A model generated the notes under the pieces. The model was not told the DNA's origin. It searched no databases and worked only from the letters and a program-made list of their open reading frames with translations. From Bifidobacterium panos (lineage in GTDB: Bacteria; Actinomycetota; Actinomycetes; Actinomycetales; Bifidobacteriaceae): 64,000 nucleotides of DNA. The stretch is taken from positions 186,001-250,000 of the forward strand of contig NZ_JAAIIJ010000002.1 in NCBI RefSeq assembly GCF_012932445.1, in the 5' to 3' direction. A program made the position numbers and the translations under genes. Of the stretch, positions 28,801-36,893 are shown in pieces (within the stretch, counting starts at the first letter, position 1; each line of letters opens with the position of its first letter).

Positions 28801-29506
28801 TGACGCGGAAGTTCTCGGCTTTCTCGTCCATCTCAACCGCGGCGCGATCGTCCGCATCGAAAGCCTTGAGCGTCTCCAACCCTTGCAGATTGTCGAGAAA
28901 TGCCGCGCCCATATCGGTGTAGCGCCCCCAATAGCGCTTGAAGGCGCGGGCGGCGTTCATCGCCACCAGCCCAACAATCAGCACAATCAGCGGAGCGCAT
29001 GCCAGCAGTGTCAGCGCGGTGGGTATGTTGAGCGGCGCAATCACAGCGAACAGGGTGAGAGGCGCCAGCACCGCATACAGCAACTGCGGCAAAAACAATT
29101 CGAAAAAGCTCTGAATCTGCTCGATGCCTTCGCCGGCCGACTGCACGACATCGGAGGTGTTCACCCTGACGGCGTAGGAGGGGCCGAGCGCGAGCATTTT
29201 GCGATACAGCTTCACGCGCAGCACAAGTTTGACGCGCCCCGAAGCCTCGGTGCCCAAGCGGGTGGCCATGACGGTGACGACGTAGCGAATCATCATGCAC
29301 ACGACGAGAACGCACACATACAGCGCGCGGTCGGCGCGAGAGACCTCCGGGCCGCCGACGAAGAGCATGCCGCCTATCAGCGTGACCAGTGTCGTCATGA
29401 ATCCGATGTTGGCCAGCAATCCAATCCACAGGCACACCACTTTGCCCGCGACCAGCCGGCCAAGCCCCGGCGCCAATCGGAACAGTCGTTTGTCAACCAT
29501 AGCCAT
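25847..29506 (-). CDS. Fused ABC exporter, CydDC-like (two permease-ATPase halves in one chain)
   Basis: A 1219-residue protein with domain order TMD1-NBD1-linker-TMD2-NBD2. NBD1 has Walker A GVSGSGKSTAAALLTG, signature LSGGQRQRIAVARA and Walker B IYVFDEATSSVD. NBD2 has GASGRGKSTMLKLLM, a degenerate signature LSEGERQRIGLARV and LILFDEPTSRLD. Length and layout match fused CydDC, which exports cysteine or glutathione or handles haem for cytochrome bd. No cydAB is in the window. The linker near residues 595-620 holds a 9-bp-period TSx repeat (27682-27727). Substrate is uncertain; a thiol or peptide exporter is possible. Confidence 0.85.
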   Translation of the reverse strand: MAMVDKRLFRLAPGLGRLVAGKVVCLWIGLLANIGFMTTLVTLIGGMLFVGGPEVSRADRALYVCVLVVCMMIRYVVTVMATRLGTEASGRVKLVLRVKLYRKMLALGPSYAVRVNTSDVVQSAGEGIEQIQSFFELFLPQLLYAVLAPLTLFAVIAPLNIPTALTLLACAPLIVLIVGLVAMNAARAFKRYWGRYTDMGAAFLDNLQGLETLKAFDADDRAAVEMDEKAENFRVMTMRVLQIQLRSLSAMDVVAYGGTAAGIGVALWQYIHPGVSSVPLDLSGMLLIVLLSADFFIPLRQLGSYFHMAMNGMTSTKRIFALLDAPEPERGARELPASVKSQRVVFDRVSFSYPDIEQPALQDVSFTANPGELTAIVGVSGSGKSTAAALLTGMRAGYGGSLTIGGVELSTLSGDALSHAVTLVGARSHLFAGTVRENLLMANPQASDDALWDALDRARIADFVRSQEAGLDFIIEPDAANLSGGQRQRIAVARALLHDSAIYVFDEATSSVDVDSESLILEAIHDLAQVRGKTVIMITHRMANAEHAARIVVFANGRSAETGRHAELMAAHGAYARLYTAQRDIETIAPVQQTVSHVSQTSQMSRTSRTGHGKPQKAAVRAAKRTPPSRRRLRRHQAHRSTSTPYALIGRLLAQARPLSRLMIAACVAGSLGHLAATFLSVFGIVALFALVGVPVWSMGAPLAVALMVLCAVTRGAMRYIEQYLNHNVAFRLLALLRSKAFAALRRLAPAKLAGHGKGELIATLTTDVELLEIFFAHTISPVVIAVTTTLVCAIALATLNPWMALLLIASHLVIGVIVPKCFAMGVRHLGPAIRSQASDLDDIMLDDMRGLGEIIGLGCGRERVVRISRDSRRLQMSHDKLSRVNGRFSAIGGVLVLLLTVLAARLCMHLAAIVAFDATPVAALTTAFVLFASSFGPTLALAALPASLTQTFAAARRLFALMDEAPAVVERGKATPEYQGMRCDDVTFSYPNTASGPVLAGFSLDVPSQGVLGVQGASGRGKSTMLKLLMRYWDPQSGTVSLSGTPLPDVDAHRRRRVQAVMSQETHLFDGTIRDNLLLALPPHVAFALGPKTLDARMRQACRKASVLDFIDSLPSGFDTPVGELGDRLSEGERQRIGLARVFLRNADLILFDEPTSRLDTLNEAIILKSIAALARGGETAAQADGASSQGAKPATKAVILVSHRESAMRIAGTMMKW

Positions 29507-29619
29507 GCCACCCGTCGTGCCCTGCGTGTCGTATCCCGCTCAACTGTAGCGAATCGACGCGAACCTGCACAAGACCCAAAGCGCGGCCCCATAGACTTCC
29601 ACATGAGCCGGCCGCGCGA

Positions 29620-29664
29620 TTAAGGGCGCTACCCGACCTCGAAGAAGCCGCATAGCGCCCTTAA
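29620..29664. terminator. Hairpin downstream of the surface-protein gene
   Basis: TTAAGGGCGCTA (29620-29631) and TAGCGCCCTTAA (29653-29664) form a perfect 12-bp stem with a 21-base loop. It lies between the 3' end of the surface-protein gene (29701) and the ABC exporter start (29506), so it is placed as a terminator for the minus-strand surface gene. There is no T-run. Confidence 0.65.
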
Positions 29665-29700
29665 CCGCATCGCCAATGGCAAGAATGGATTTGTGTTCTA

Positions 29701-31965
29701 CTAGAAGCAGAACGCCGGAACCACACCCAAGTTCGTGCCTGCATACCTATGGCTGTTCGGATAGCCGTCCGGATCCACGGTCATAAAGGAGAGTTTATCG
29801 CCTGGATCCGGAGACCTCTGCCACCAAGATTCAGCATTGCTGCCAGTCGGACTATCGTCAGAACGAGTCCAAGCCATCGTCGGAGGCAGAGTCACATTAA
29901 TACCGTTCGCATTCTTGAGGTTCTTTGTCCAATACATATACTGCGAGCCTTCGGTAAGTCCACCAAGCTCGTGCCGGTATTTGCTCGTGCCGGTAAGCTC
30001 GCGATAGGACGCCAGCCACAGACTGTCGTGCGTCATCAAGACATTGGTGTTCTGATTGCCGAACGTGGTTCTCTTGCGCACTTTCTTGACGCGCTTCTGC
30101 ATTCCTTCCGACAGCCTGTTCCAGATGTCACCATCGCCCATGCCGGGGTTCATCCTCCTGCGCAGCCAGGAGTCTCTCCAGCCGCCATGGTTCGTATTCG
30201 TCGCGTTCATCGGATATGCATTCGGCAAGGAATGTACTGTTTGGAGCGTGGCGTTCGAGCCGTCATTGTCATGGTTGCCGATATGGATGAACCGAGCCTC
30301 CAGATAGTCGGTGGCGCTCGCGCCATTGCCGATCTTGGTATAGAGGTGGTACTTGTCGCTGTGCATCAGGTCCGTATATTCGGTCATGACCGAATTGTCG
30401 CCGGCTCTGATTCTGTCCATGTCGTTGTCGATCTGGTGCTGGGTCTTATGTGGCGCGTGCTTCAATGGGTCAGGGTTATCGATATTGCCCTCACCAATCC
30501 AGTAGGCCATCCACTGCGCGTAATATGTCACGTCGTCTTCAGGCACCTTCTGGCCCGGCTTGACCTCCTCACCAGTGCCGTCTGCCTCCGTATTCCACCC
30601 CATGAACACAGTATGAGTCCACGTCGGGGCGGTTTGCGGGCCGTTCGCCATCTCGCCCAACCCAACGGTCTCGTGATGTGTCTCGCTGGCGTCCGGGAAC
30701 TGACCTCCATTCCCATTCCATGTGACCGTGTAGGATATGCGTTCCCATTGCGCGGTGTGCTTGGTTACTATGCCGTCAAACACGCCTGTCGGAGCGGGAT
30801 CCCAACCGGTGAATTTGTAATTCTCGCGCCTCAGATTCGTTGGGGCGGTATATCCCGAGCCTTTGGGGCCGGTCAGTTTCTTGGATTTTCTGCCCTCCTC
30901 ATCTACTCCCTCGGCGTAGTCGAATTCCACCGTCACCGACACGCCTGGCTGATATTGGGCGGTAAACGTGACATCATGATTGGGCATCGTCAGGTCGAGC
31001 AGCTCTTCCGGCTTATATGTCTGGCCGTCATCGGAATACTGCCAGCCCATGAATGTGTAGCCATCTCCAGCAGTCACTGTGGGAGCCATGACTCCCGCAG
31101 CGCCCAGCTTCTGGCCGGCTTTCACATCGTAGTCAGTCCGGCCAATTATCGACGTGCCGTGGTCTCCGATGTTGAACGCCACGATATACACGTCAGGAAC
31201 CGGCAACGGCTTGGGGAAAGGACTGGGGTCAGGGCCCGGCGGCACGGGCATGGAATCAGCTTTGTATGAATAATCCACTGTCACTGTAAGCTCCTTATGT
31301 TTGGTGGCGCACAGCGTGTCTGCCAGCGCCTTGGGTAAATGGGTTTCTGTCCAACCGGCCGTCGTGGAATCGCCGGCCTTGACAATTCGGCCTACCAAGA
31401 GGCTCTGCCATGTCACGTCGTCGGACACCGTCACTCTTTCGATTGTGAGGTCATGGCTGGAACCGTTTCTCAACGTCAGCGCAGGAACCGTCGGCTTACC
31501 GCCGGCACCCAACGTTGCTTCAGTCTCCGCCTTCAGGGTCACATTCGGCAGATTCGCCTCAGTGGCATGCGCGTCACCCGTCGCCAACGCGAACGAAGAC
31601 GCCAGCATGGCCACCGCCAGCACCGTCCCCGCCACACGCAACGACACCGCACGCGCACCACGCCCCGAACGCGCCAGCGCAAAGCCGCCCAGCGCCAACG
31701 CAGCCATCACACACAACAGCACACCCACGCCAGCACCGGTGGCAGCCAGCACGCGAGCCTCGACACCGGCAGGGCCGGGCACGACGCAGCCGTCGGGAGC
31801 CACCAGTCGCAGCGTCGTGGAGACCGAACCCCTACCCCGCTGAGCCCGAGCCAACGCCGGCGACACGGCAAACCATGCACCCAACGACACAGCCAGACAA
31901 CACGCCACAGCTACACCCAGCACACGCGCCGCAACCGGCACACGGGAAGACCTGTCCAAAGACAT
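29701..31965 (-). CDS. Membrane-anchored surface protein with InlB-like repeats and DUF6273-type C-terminus
   Basis: The product is 754 residues. The first 135 residues carry three hydrophobic stretches (about 13-37, 77-98 and 108-130), so it is anchored at the N-terminus; no sortase motif is seen at the C-terminus. The middle (about 260-500) has three Listeria-Bacteroides (Flg_new/InlB B) modules, recognised by GYTFMGWQYSDDG, NYKFTGWDPAP and HTVFMGWNTEADG. The last ~200 residues (DSLWLASYRELTG ... WWQRSPDPGDKLSF ... GVVPAFCF) resemble the DUF6273 module of gut-bacterial surface proteins. Likely adhesion or glycan binding (inference). It stands alone. Confidence 0.8.
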   Translation of the reverse strand: MSLDRSSRVPVAARVLGVAVACCLAVSLGAWFAVSPALARAQRGRGSVSTTLRLVAPDGCVVPGPAGVEARVLAATGAGVGVLLCVMAALALGGFALARSGRGARAVSLRVAGTVLAVAMLASSFALATGDAHATEANLPNVTLKAETEATLGAGGKPTVPALTLRNGSSHDLTIERVTVSDDVTWQSLLVGRIVKAGDSTTAGWTETHLPKALADTLCATKHKELTVTVDYSYKADSMPVPPGPDPSPFPKPLPVPDVYIVAFNIGDHGTSIIGRTDYDVKAGQKLGAAGVMAPTVTAGDGYTFMGWQYSDDGQTYKPEELLDLTMPNHDVTFTAQYQPGVSVTVEFDYAEGVDEEGRKSKKLTGPKGSGYTAPTNLRRENYKFTGWDPAPTGVFDGIVTKHTAQWERISYTVTWNGNGGQFPDASETHHETVGLGEMANGPQTAPTWTHTVFMGWNTEADGTGEEVKPGQKVPEDDVTYYAQWMAYWIGEGNIDNPDPLKHAPHKTQHQIDNDMDRIRAGDNSVMTEYTDLMHSDKYHLYTKIGNGASATDYLEARFIHIGNHDNDGSNATLQTVHSLPNAYPMNATNTNHGGWRDSWLRRRMNPGMGDGDIWNRLSEGMQKRVKKVRKRTTFGNQNTNVLMTHDSLWLASYRELTGTSKYRHELGGLTEGSQYMYWTKNLKNANGINVTLPPTMAWTRSDDSPTGSNAESWWQRSPDPGDKLSFMTVDPDGYPNSHRYAGTNLGVVPAFCF

Positions 31966-32306
31966 ATCCTCTAAACTCCTTAAACTCCTCCAAGGTTCCG
32001 CGCCCGCTTAAACATTCGCTCAAGGAGGGACGCAAAACCGTCCAAACTCAGTGGGAAGGTTCCCATCCGCACACCTCACGCGCGCACAAATCTCACGCAA
32101 GATGCCACATGCACATCGGTAGCACCGCAAGATGCCCCCACAACAACACCCCACATCTCTCCGTCGTGGCGTTGTATCTTGCGATCTTTGATTTTTCTGC
32201 GGTTTTTCGGTTTGTTGAAAACGGCACGGGGCTATTGCCACGCCCTCGCACCAACCTTCTGGAGACAAGCAGAAGACCAAATCGGCCGGATGCAAGAGGA
32301 TATAAA
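31966..32306. other. Spacer upstream of the surface-protein gene
   Basis: About 340 bp without a convincing gene between the surface-protein start and the adhE terminator. It should hold the surface-gene promoter on the minus strand. A CTTGAGGAG-like tract is not present; AAACTCCTT repeats at 31973-31991 give GGAGTTT on the minus strand close to the ATG. Nothing else stands out. Confidence 0.4.
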
Positions 32307-32349
32307 AGAACTGGGTCCCGATTCTTCAAAAGAATCGGGACCCAGTTCT
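32307..32349 (-). terminator. Intrinsic terminator of adhE
   Basis: AGAACTGGGTCCCGATTCT and AGAATCGGGACCCAGTTCT form a perfect 19-bp stem with a 5-base loop. On the minus strand it is followed by TTTATA. It starts 22 bp after the adhE stop and is the strongest terminator in the window. Confidence 0.95.
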
Positions 32350-32371
32350 ACAAACGGGCGATCTGATGGAA

Positions 32372-35086
32372 TCAGCTACGCTCGGAAGCCTCTTCGGTGG
32401 CGGCCTCGCCTTCGCGCTCCACGCGAATCTTGTGACCTTCGGCCTGAGAGACACCATAGTACGCGGCCACGGCGATGTCCTTCATGTCGTTGATCAGCGG
32501 GATGCGCGGGTTGGCGGGCGTGCACTGATCCTCATAGGCGCGCATGCCGGCCTGATCGAGGATGGACCAGAAGTGCTCCTCGTCCACACCGCAGTCCTTG
32601 AAGCTCTTGTTCATGCCGAGCTTGTTGTCGCGGTAGTCCTCGACGGCCTTCGCCAAGTTCTCGACGCCTTCGGCCGGGGTCTTGCCCGGGTCAACGCCGA
32701 GGTTCTTGGCAATCTCCTGATAGCGTTCGGGCGCAATGTACTTGTTGTACTTCGGCCAGCTGGTCGGCTCCTCGGGAATCTGTCCGTTGTAGCGAATCAC
32801 ATACGGCAACAGGATGGAGTTGGTGCGGCCGTGCGCAATGTGCAGCAGCGCGCCCAGCGTGTGGGCCATGCCGTGGCACATGCCAAGGAACGCCGAGCCA
32901 AAGGCCATGCCAGCCATCGTGGCGGCGTTGTGCATCTTCTCCTGCGCCTCGGTCTTGGCCAGGCCGGGTTCGCCGTTGACGGATTCCGCCAGGTTGTCCC
33001 AGATGAGCTTGGCCGCGTGCAACGCCATGCCGTCGGTGAAGTCGTTGGCATAGACGGACACATAGGCCTCCATCGAGTGGGTGAGCGCGTCGAAGCCGGC
33101 GTCGGAGGCGAGCTTCTTCGGCTGGGTACGCGCCAGCACCGGGTCGACGATGGCGACGGACGGGGTGAGCGCGTAATCGGTGATCGGGTACTTGTAGCCG
33201 GTCTTGTGATCGGTGATCACGGCGAACGGCGTCACCTCAGAACCGGTGCCGGAGGAAGTCGGCACGCACACCAGCTTGGCCTTCTTGCCCAGCGGCGGAA
33301 TCTTGAAGGCGCGCTTGCGGATGTCGAAGAACTTCTCGCGCACGTCGGAGAAGGCGATTTCCGGGTGCTCGTAAAGCAGCCACATGATCTTGGCCGCGTC
33401 CATCGGCGAGCCGCCGCCGACCGCGATGATGGTGTCCGGCTCGAACTCCTCGCGCATCATCTCGGCACCCTTCTCGACCGTCTCGACGGAAGGCTCCGGC
33501 TCGACGTAATCGATGATGCGGAAAGTGACGCGGTTGGAGCGGGCGCGCAGCTGGTCGATGATCTTGTCGACGATACCGAGCTGCTCCATCACCTTGTCGC
33601 ACACGATGACGGCCTTCTCGATGCCATACATGTCGCGCAGATACTTGATGGCGTTCGGCTCGAAGTAGGTCTTTGCCGGGATCTTGAACCACTGCATGTT
33701 GTTGTTCCTCCGAGCGATGCGCTTGATGTTGATGAGGTTGACGGCTTGCACGTTGCCGGACACGGAGTTGCCGCCGTAGGAACCGCAGCCCAGGGTGAGC
33801 GAGGGGGCGATGGCGTTGTAGATGTCGCCGATGCCGCCCAGCGAGCTCGGCTGGTTCCAGATGATGCGGCATGCGTGCATGCGCTGGCCGTATTCGCGCA
33901 CCAAGTCCTGATTGTTGGTGTGGATGGCGGCGGTATGGCCGGCGCCGAGCTTCAGCATCTGCTCGGCCATCTCGAAAGCCTGCTCCTTGTTATCGGCCTT
34001 GAGCACGGCCTGAACCGGGGCGAGCTTCTCGTGGGTGAGCGGCTCGTTGTCGGAGACTTCCTTGCATTCGGCGGCGAGAATCGTCGCGTCGGCGGGAATC
34101 TCGAAGCCGGCGGCCCTGGCGATATATTGCGGGGACTTGCCCGGCACCACGGAGTTGAGCACCGGCTTTTCGCCACTGCCCGCCACGCAGCCGAACATGT
34201 ATTGCTCCAGTTTGGCCTTTTCTTCCTTGTTGACGAAGTAGGCCTTGCGAACTTTCAGTTCCTTGACGAGGTCCTTATAGACATCCTTGTGGGCGATGAT
34301 GGCCTGTTCGGTGGCGCAGATCATGCCGTAATCGAAGTGCTTGGAGAGCACCAGATCGTTGGCGGCGCGCACGATGTCCACATCGGAGTCGACGTAGGCC
34401 GGGGCGTTGCCCGCGCCCACGCCCAAAGCGGGCTTGCCGGAGGAATACGCGGCCTTGACCATGCCGGGGCCGCCTGTGGCGAGGATGGTGGCGATGCCGT
34501 CGTGCTTCATCAGCGCGCCGGTGGCCTCGATGGAGGGGTGCTCGATCCACTGGATGCAGTTGGCCGGCGCACCAGCCTCGATGGCCGCATCACGCACGAT
34601 CTTGGCCGCCTCGACGGAGCACTTCTGCGCGCCCGGATGGAAGCCGAAGACGATCGGGCAACGGGTTTTGAGCGCAATCAGCGACTTGAAAATGGCGGTG
34701 GAGGTCGGGTTGGTGACCGGGGTGACGCCCGCGACCACACCAACCGGCTCGGCGACTTCGTCAATGCCCAGCACGTCGTCTTCGCGGATGATGCCCACCG
34801 TCTTCTGCCCCGCCAAGTGATTGGTAATGTGCTCACAGGCAAAGATGTTCTTGGTGGCCTTGTCTTCCACAAGCCCTCGGCCCGTCTCGTCCACGGCCAT
34901 CTTGGCGAGCACGAGATGCTTGTTCAGCGCCGCCACGGAAGCCTTGGCGACAATACGATCGACTTGCTCCTGATCGAGCTTTTCGAATTCGTCGAGGGCC
35001 TTCAGACCCTTCTTCACCAGAGCGTCAACTTCAGCTTCGGCTGCGGCCTGCTTGGCCTCGGGGGTCGGCTTTTTGGTTTCTGCCAC
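32372..35086 (-). CDS. adhE: Bifunctional acetaldehyde-CoA/alcohol dehydrogenase
   Basis: A 904-residue fusion that turns acetyl-CoA into ethanol with two NADH, regenerating NAD in anaerobic sugar fermentation. The N-terminal aldehyde dehydrogenase half has GAGNAPAYVDSD and the catalytic Cys in GMICATEQAIIAH. The C-terminal iron alcohol dehydrogenase half has AVGGGSPMDAAK, GFDALTHSMEAY and iron-binding His in MCHGMAHTLGALLHIAHG. Length is typical for AdhE, which forms filaments (spirosomes) in other species. A Rex-type palindrome lies 90 bp upstream of the start and a strong terminator follows. Confidence 0.98.
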   Translation of the reverse strand: MAETKKPTPEAKQAAAEAEVDALVKKGLKALDEFEKLDQEQVDRIVAKASVAALNKHLVLAKMAVDETGRGLVEDKATKNIFACEHITNHLAGQKTVGIIREDDVLGIDEVAEPVGVVAGVTPVTNPTSTAIFKSLIALKTRCPIVFGFHPGAQKCSVEAAKIVRDAAIEAGAPANCIQWIEHPSIEATGALMKHDGIATILATGGPGMVKAAYSSGKPALGVGAGNAPAYVDSDVDIVRAANDLVLSKHFDYGMICATEQAIIAHKDVYKDLVKELKVRKAYFVNKEEKAKLEQYMFGCVAGSGEKPVLNSVVPGKSPQYIARAAGFEIPADATILAAECKEVSDNEPLTHEKLAPVQAVLKADNKEQAFEMAEQMLKLGAGHTAAIHTNNQDLVREYGQRMHACRIIWNQPSSLGGIGDIYNAIAPSLTLGCGSYGGNSVSGNVQAVNLINIKRIARRNNNMQWFKIPAKTYFEPNAIKYLRDMYGIEKAVIVCDKVMEQLGIVDKIIDQLRARSNRVTFRIIDYVEPEPSVETVEKGAEMMREEFEPDTIIAVGGGSPMDAAKIMWLLYEHPEIAFSDVREKFFDIRKRAFKIPPLGKKAKLVCVPTSSGTGSEVTPFAVITDHKTGYKYPITDYALTPSVAIVDPVLARTQPKKLASDAGFDALTHSMEAYVSVYANDFTDGMALHAAKLIWDNLAESVNGEPGLAKTEAQEKMHNAATMAGMAFGSAFLGMCHGMAHTLGALLHIAHGRTNSILLPYVIRYNGQIPEEPTSWPKYNKYIAPERYQEIAKNLGVDPGKTPAEGVENLAKAVEDYRDNKLGMNKSFKDCGVDEEHFWSILDQAGMRAYEDQCTPANPRIPLINDMKDIAVAAYYGVSQAEGHKIRVEREGEAATEEASERS

Positions 35087-35175
35087 TTTCGATCCTCCTC
35101 AATCGAGATTGGAATGTGGTGCACGTTCAATTGCTGATTGCGGCAGCGGGCTTTGCGGGCCGGCCACCGAATCGT

Positions 35176-35193
35176 TTGTGACCTGCATCACAA
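35176..35193. promoter_or_regulatory. Rex operator upstream of adhE
   Basis: TTGTGA-CCTGCA-TCACAA is a perfect inverted repeat with the exact half-sites and 6-bp spacing of the known Rex box (TTGTGA-N6-TCACAA). Rex is an NAD/NADH-sensing repressor that releases DNA when NADH is high. Placing it before adhE fits the enzyme's role of using NADH. The rex gene itself is not in the window. Confidence 0.88.
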
Positions 35194-35342
35194 TATACAA
35201 GGACACCCCCACCTTTCCCGTTCTTACGCGGGTTGTGCGTTTGGTCTCATATTGTGTGCGATTGATGGTAGAAATCGATATTTTTTGCACGCAATACCGT
35301 TCATCGAAGCTTGGAGGGGGTGTTTCGCTCAGGCCTCGCCTA

Positions 35343-35365
35343 CGCACAGCCCACTGGGCTGTGCG
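35343..35365 (-). terminator. Hairpin downstream of tRNA-Ser
   Basis: CGCACAGCCC and GGGCTGTGCG form a perfect 10-bp stem with loop ACT, 14 bp past the tRNA 3' end. There is no T-run on the minus strand, so it may act in 3' processing or as a weak terminator. Confidence 0.6.
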
Positions 35366-35378
35366 CTTTACGGCTCGG

Positions 35379-35463
35379 CGGATAGGGCGAGATTCGAACT
35401 CGCGGAGGCTTGCGCCTCAACGGTTTTCAAGACCGTCTCCTTAGACCGCTCGGACACCTATCC
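35379..35463 (-). tRNA. tRNA-Ser (TGA anticodon)
   Basis: Read on the minus strand: acceptor GGATAGG/CCTATCC, anticodon arm ACGGTCTTGAAAACCGT with anticodon TGA, a long class II variable arm (TGAGGCGCAAGCCTC) and T-arm GCGAGTTCGAATCTCGC. Discriminator G73 is present. CCA is not fully encoded. It lies next to serS, whose enzyme charges this tRNA. Confidence 0.95.
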
Positions 35464-35501
35464 CTATGTGCGGCGTTAAACGCGCACAAGTGTGTATTAT
35501 A

Positions 35502-36788
35502 TCAGGCTTCCCACTTGGTGGGTTCGATGACTTCCCTGCCACCCATGTAGGCGCGCATGGCCTTGGGGATTTCAATGGAGCCATCGGCCTGCTGGTGGTT
35601 TTCCATGATGGCGACGAGCCAACGGGTGGTGGCCAGCGTGCCGTTCAGAGTGGAGACCGGGCGGGTCGAGCCATCTTCGGCGCGCTCACGGATGTTCAGA
35701 CGGCGGGTCTGATATTCGGTGCAGTTCGAGGTGGATGTCAGCTCGCGGTATTTGCCCTGCGTCGGCACCCATGCCTCGCAGTCGAACTTACGCGCGGCGG
35801 AGGAACCGAGATCGCCGGCGGCTGTGTCGATGATGCGATACGGCACCTCCACCTTGGCGAGCATCTCCTGCTCCATGGCCAGCAAATGCTCGTGCTCCTT
35901 GTAGGAGTCCTCCTGCTTGGCGTAGACGAACATCTCCACCTTGTCGAACTGATGCACGCGGATGATGCCCGCAGTGTCCTTGCCGGCGGCACCGGCCTCG
36001 CGGCGGTAGCAGGAACTCCACCCGCAATAGCGCAGAGGGCCATTGCCCAAATCGAGAATCTCGTCCTCGTGCATGCCGGCGAGCGCCACCTCGGAAGTGC
36101 CGACCAAATACTGCTCGTCCGGTTCGCGCAGACGGTAGATTTCGTCGGAATGCGAATTGAGGAAGCCGGTGCCGCGCATCACCTCGGGGCGCACCAACGT
36201 GGGGGTGATGGCCAGCGTGAAGCCGTGTTCCTCGGCCTGATCGACGGCCATGGTGAGCATGGCGATCTGCATACGCGCCACCGCGCCGCGCAGGAAGTAG
36301 AAGCGCGAGCCGCCCACCTTGACGCCACGGCGCATATCGATGCCGGCCACACCCTCGCCCAGCGCGAGATGATCTTTCGGCTCGAAGCCCTCGGCAGCGA
36401 AGTCGCGAATCTGACCGACCTTCTTGACGACGACGTAATCGTCCTCGCCGCCTTCCGGCGCCTCGGGTTCGACGATGTTCGACAGCTTCCACATGGCCGT
36501 GGTGTATTCTTCGCTCGCCGCGTCGGCGGTGGCCTTGTATTGCGCAACCTTCTCGCTCAGCTCCTTGGTTTCGGCGATCAGCTTGGCTTTCTCGTCCGCG
36601 GGGGCGGCGGCCACTTTCTTGCCGATTTCCTTCTGTTGGGCGCGGGCCGTCTCATATTCCCTCAGCGCGGTGCGGCGCGTTTCGTCGGAGGTGAGCACTT
36701 CGTCGACGAGTTCGACCGACTCGCCGCGCTTGCGCTGGGATTCCTTGACGATGTCGGCATGTTCACGAATAAATTGAATATCAAGCAT
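35502..36788 (-). CDS. serS: Seryl-tRNA synthetase
   Basis: A 428-residue class II synthetase. An N-terminal coiled-coil arm (about residues 28-105, rich in Glu, Lys and Ala) recognises the long variable arm of tRNA-Ser. Catalytic motifs: GTSEVALAGMH, motif 2 CYRREAGAAGKDTAG and motif 3 NGTLATTRWLVAIMEN. The ATG at 36788 gives the family start MLDIQFIREH. The frame remains open for more than 1 kb upstream but there it overlaps the opposite-strand lipid kinase, so it is not coding. Confidence 0.98.
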   Translation of the reverse strand: MLDIQFIREHADIVKESQRKRGESVELVDEVLTSDETRRTALREYETARAQQKEIGKKVAAAPADEKAKLIAETKELSEKVAQYKATADAASEEYTTAMWKLSNIVEPEAPEGGEDDYVVVKKVGQIRDFAAEGFEPKDHLALGEGVAGIDMRRGVKVGGSRFYFLRGAVARMQIAMLTMAVDQAEEHGFTLAITPTLVRPEVMRGTGFLNSHSDEIYRLREPDEQYLVGTSEVALAGMHEDEILDLGNGPLRYCGWSSCYRREAGAAGKDTAGIIRVHQFDKVEMFVYAKQEDSYKEHEHLLAMEQEMLAKVEVPYRIIDTAAGDLGSSAARKFDCEAWVPTQGKYRELTSTSNCTEYQTRRLNIRERAEDGSTRPVSTLNGTLATTRWLVAIMENHQQADGSIEIPKAMRAYMGGREVIEPTKWEA

Positions 36789-36893
36789 GAATCCTAAGCC
36801 TAGTGCCGTGTGGCGACGCTGTCCGCGCGGTTCGTGCAGGATTGGCGGGGATTCATCACAGAAGCGTTCCGTTGGGATTGGTTCTCGGCAAGA

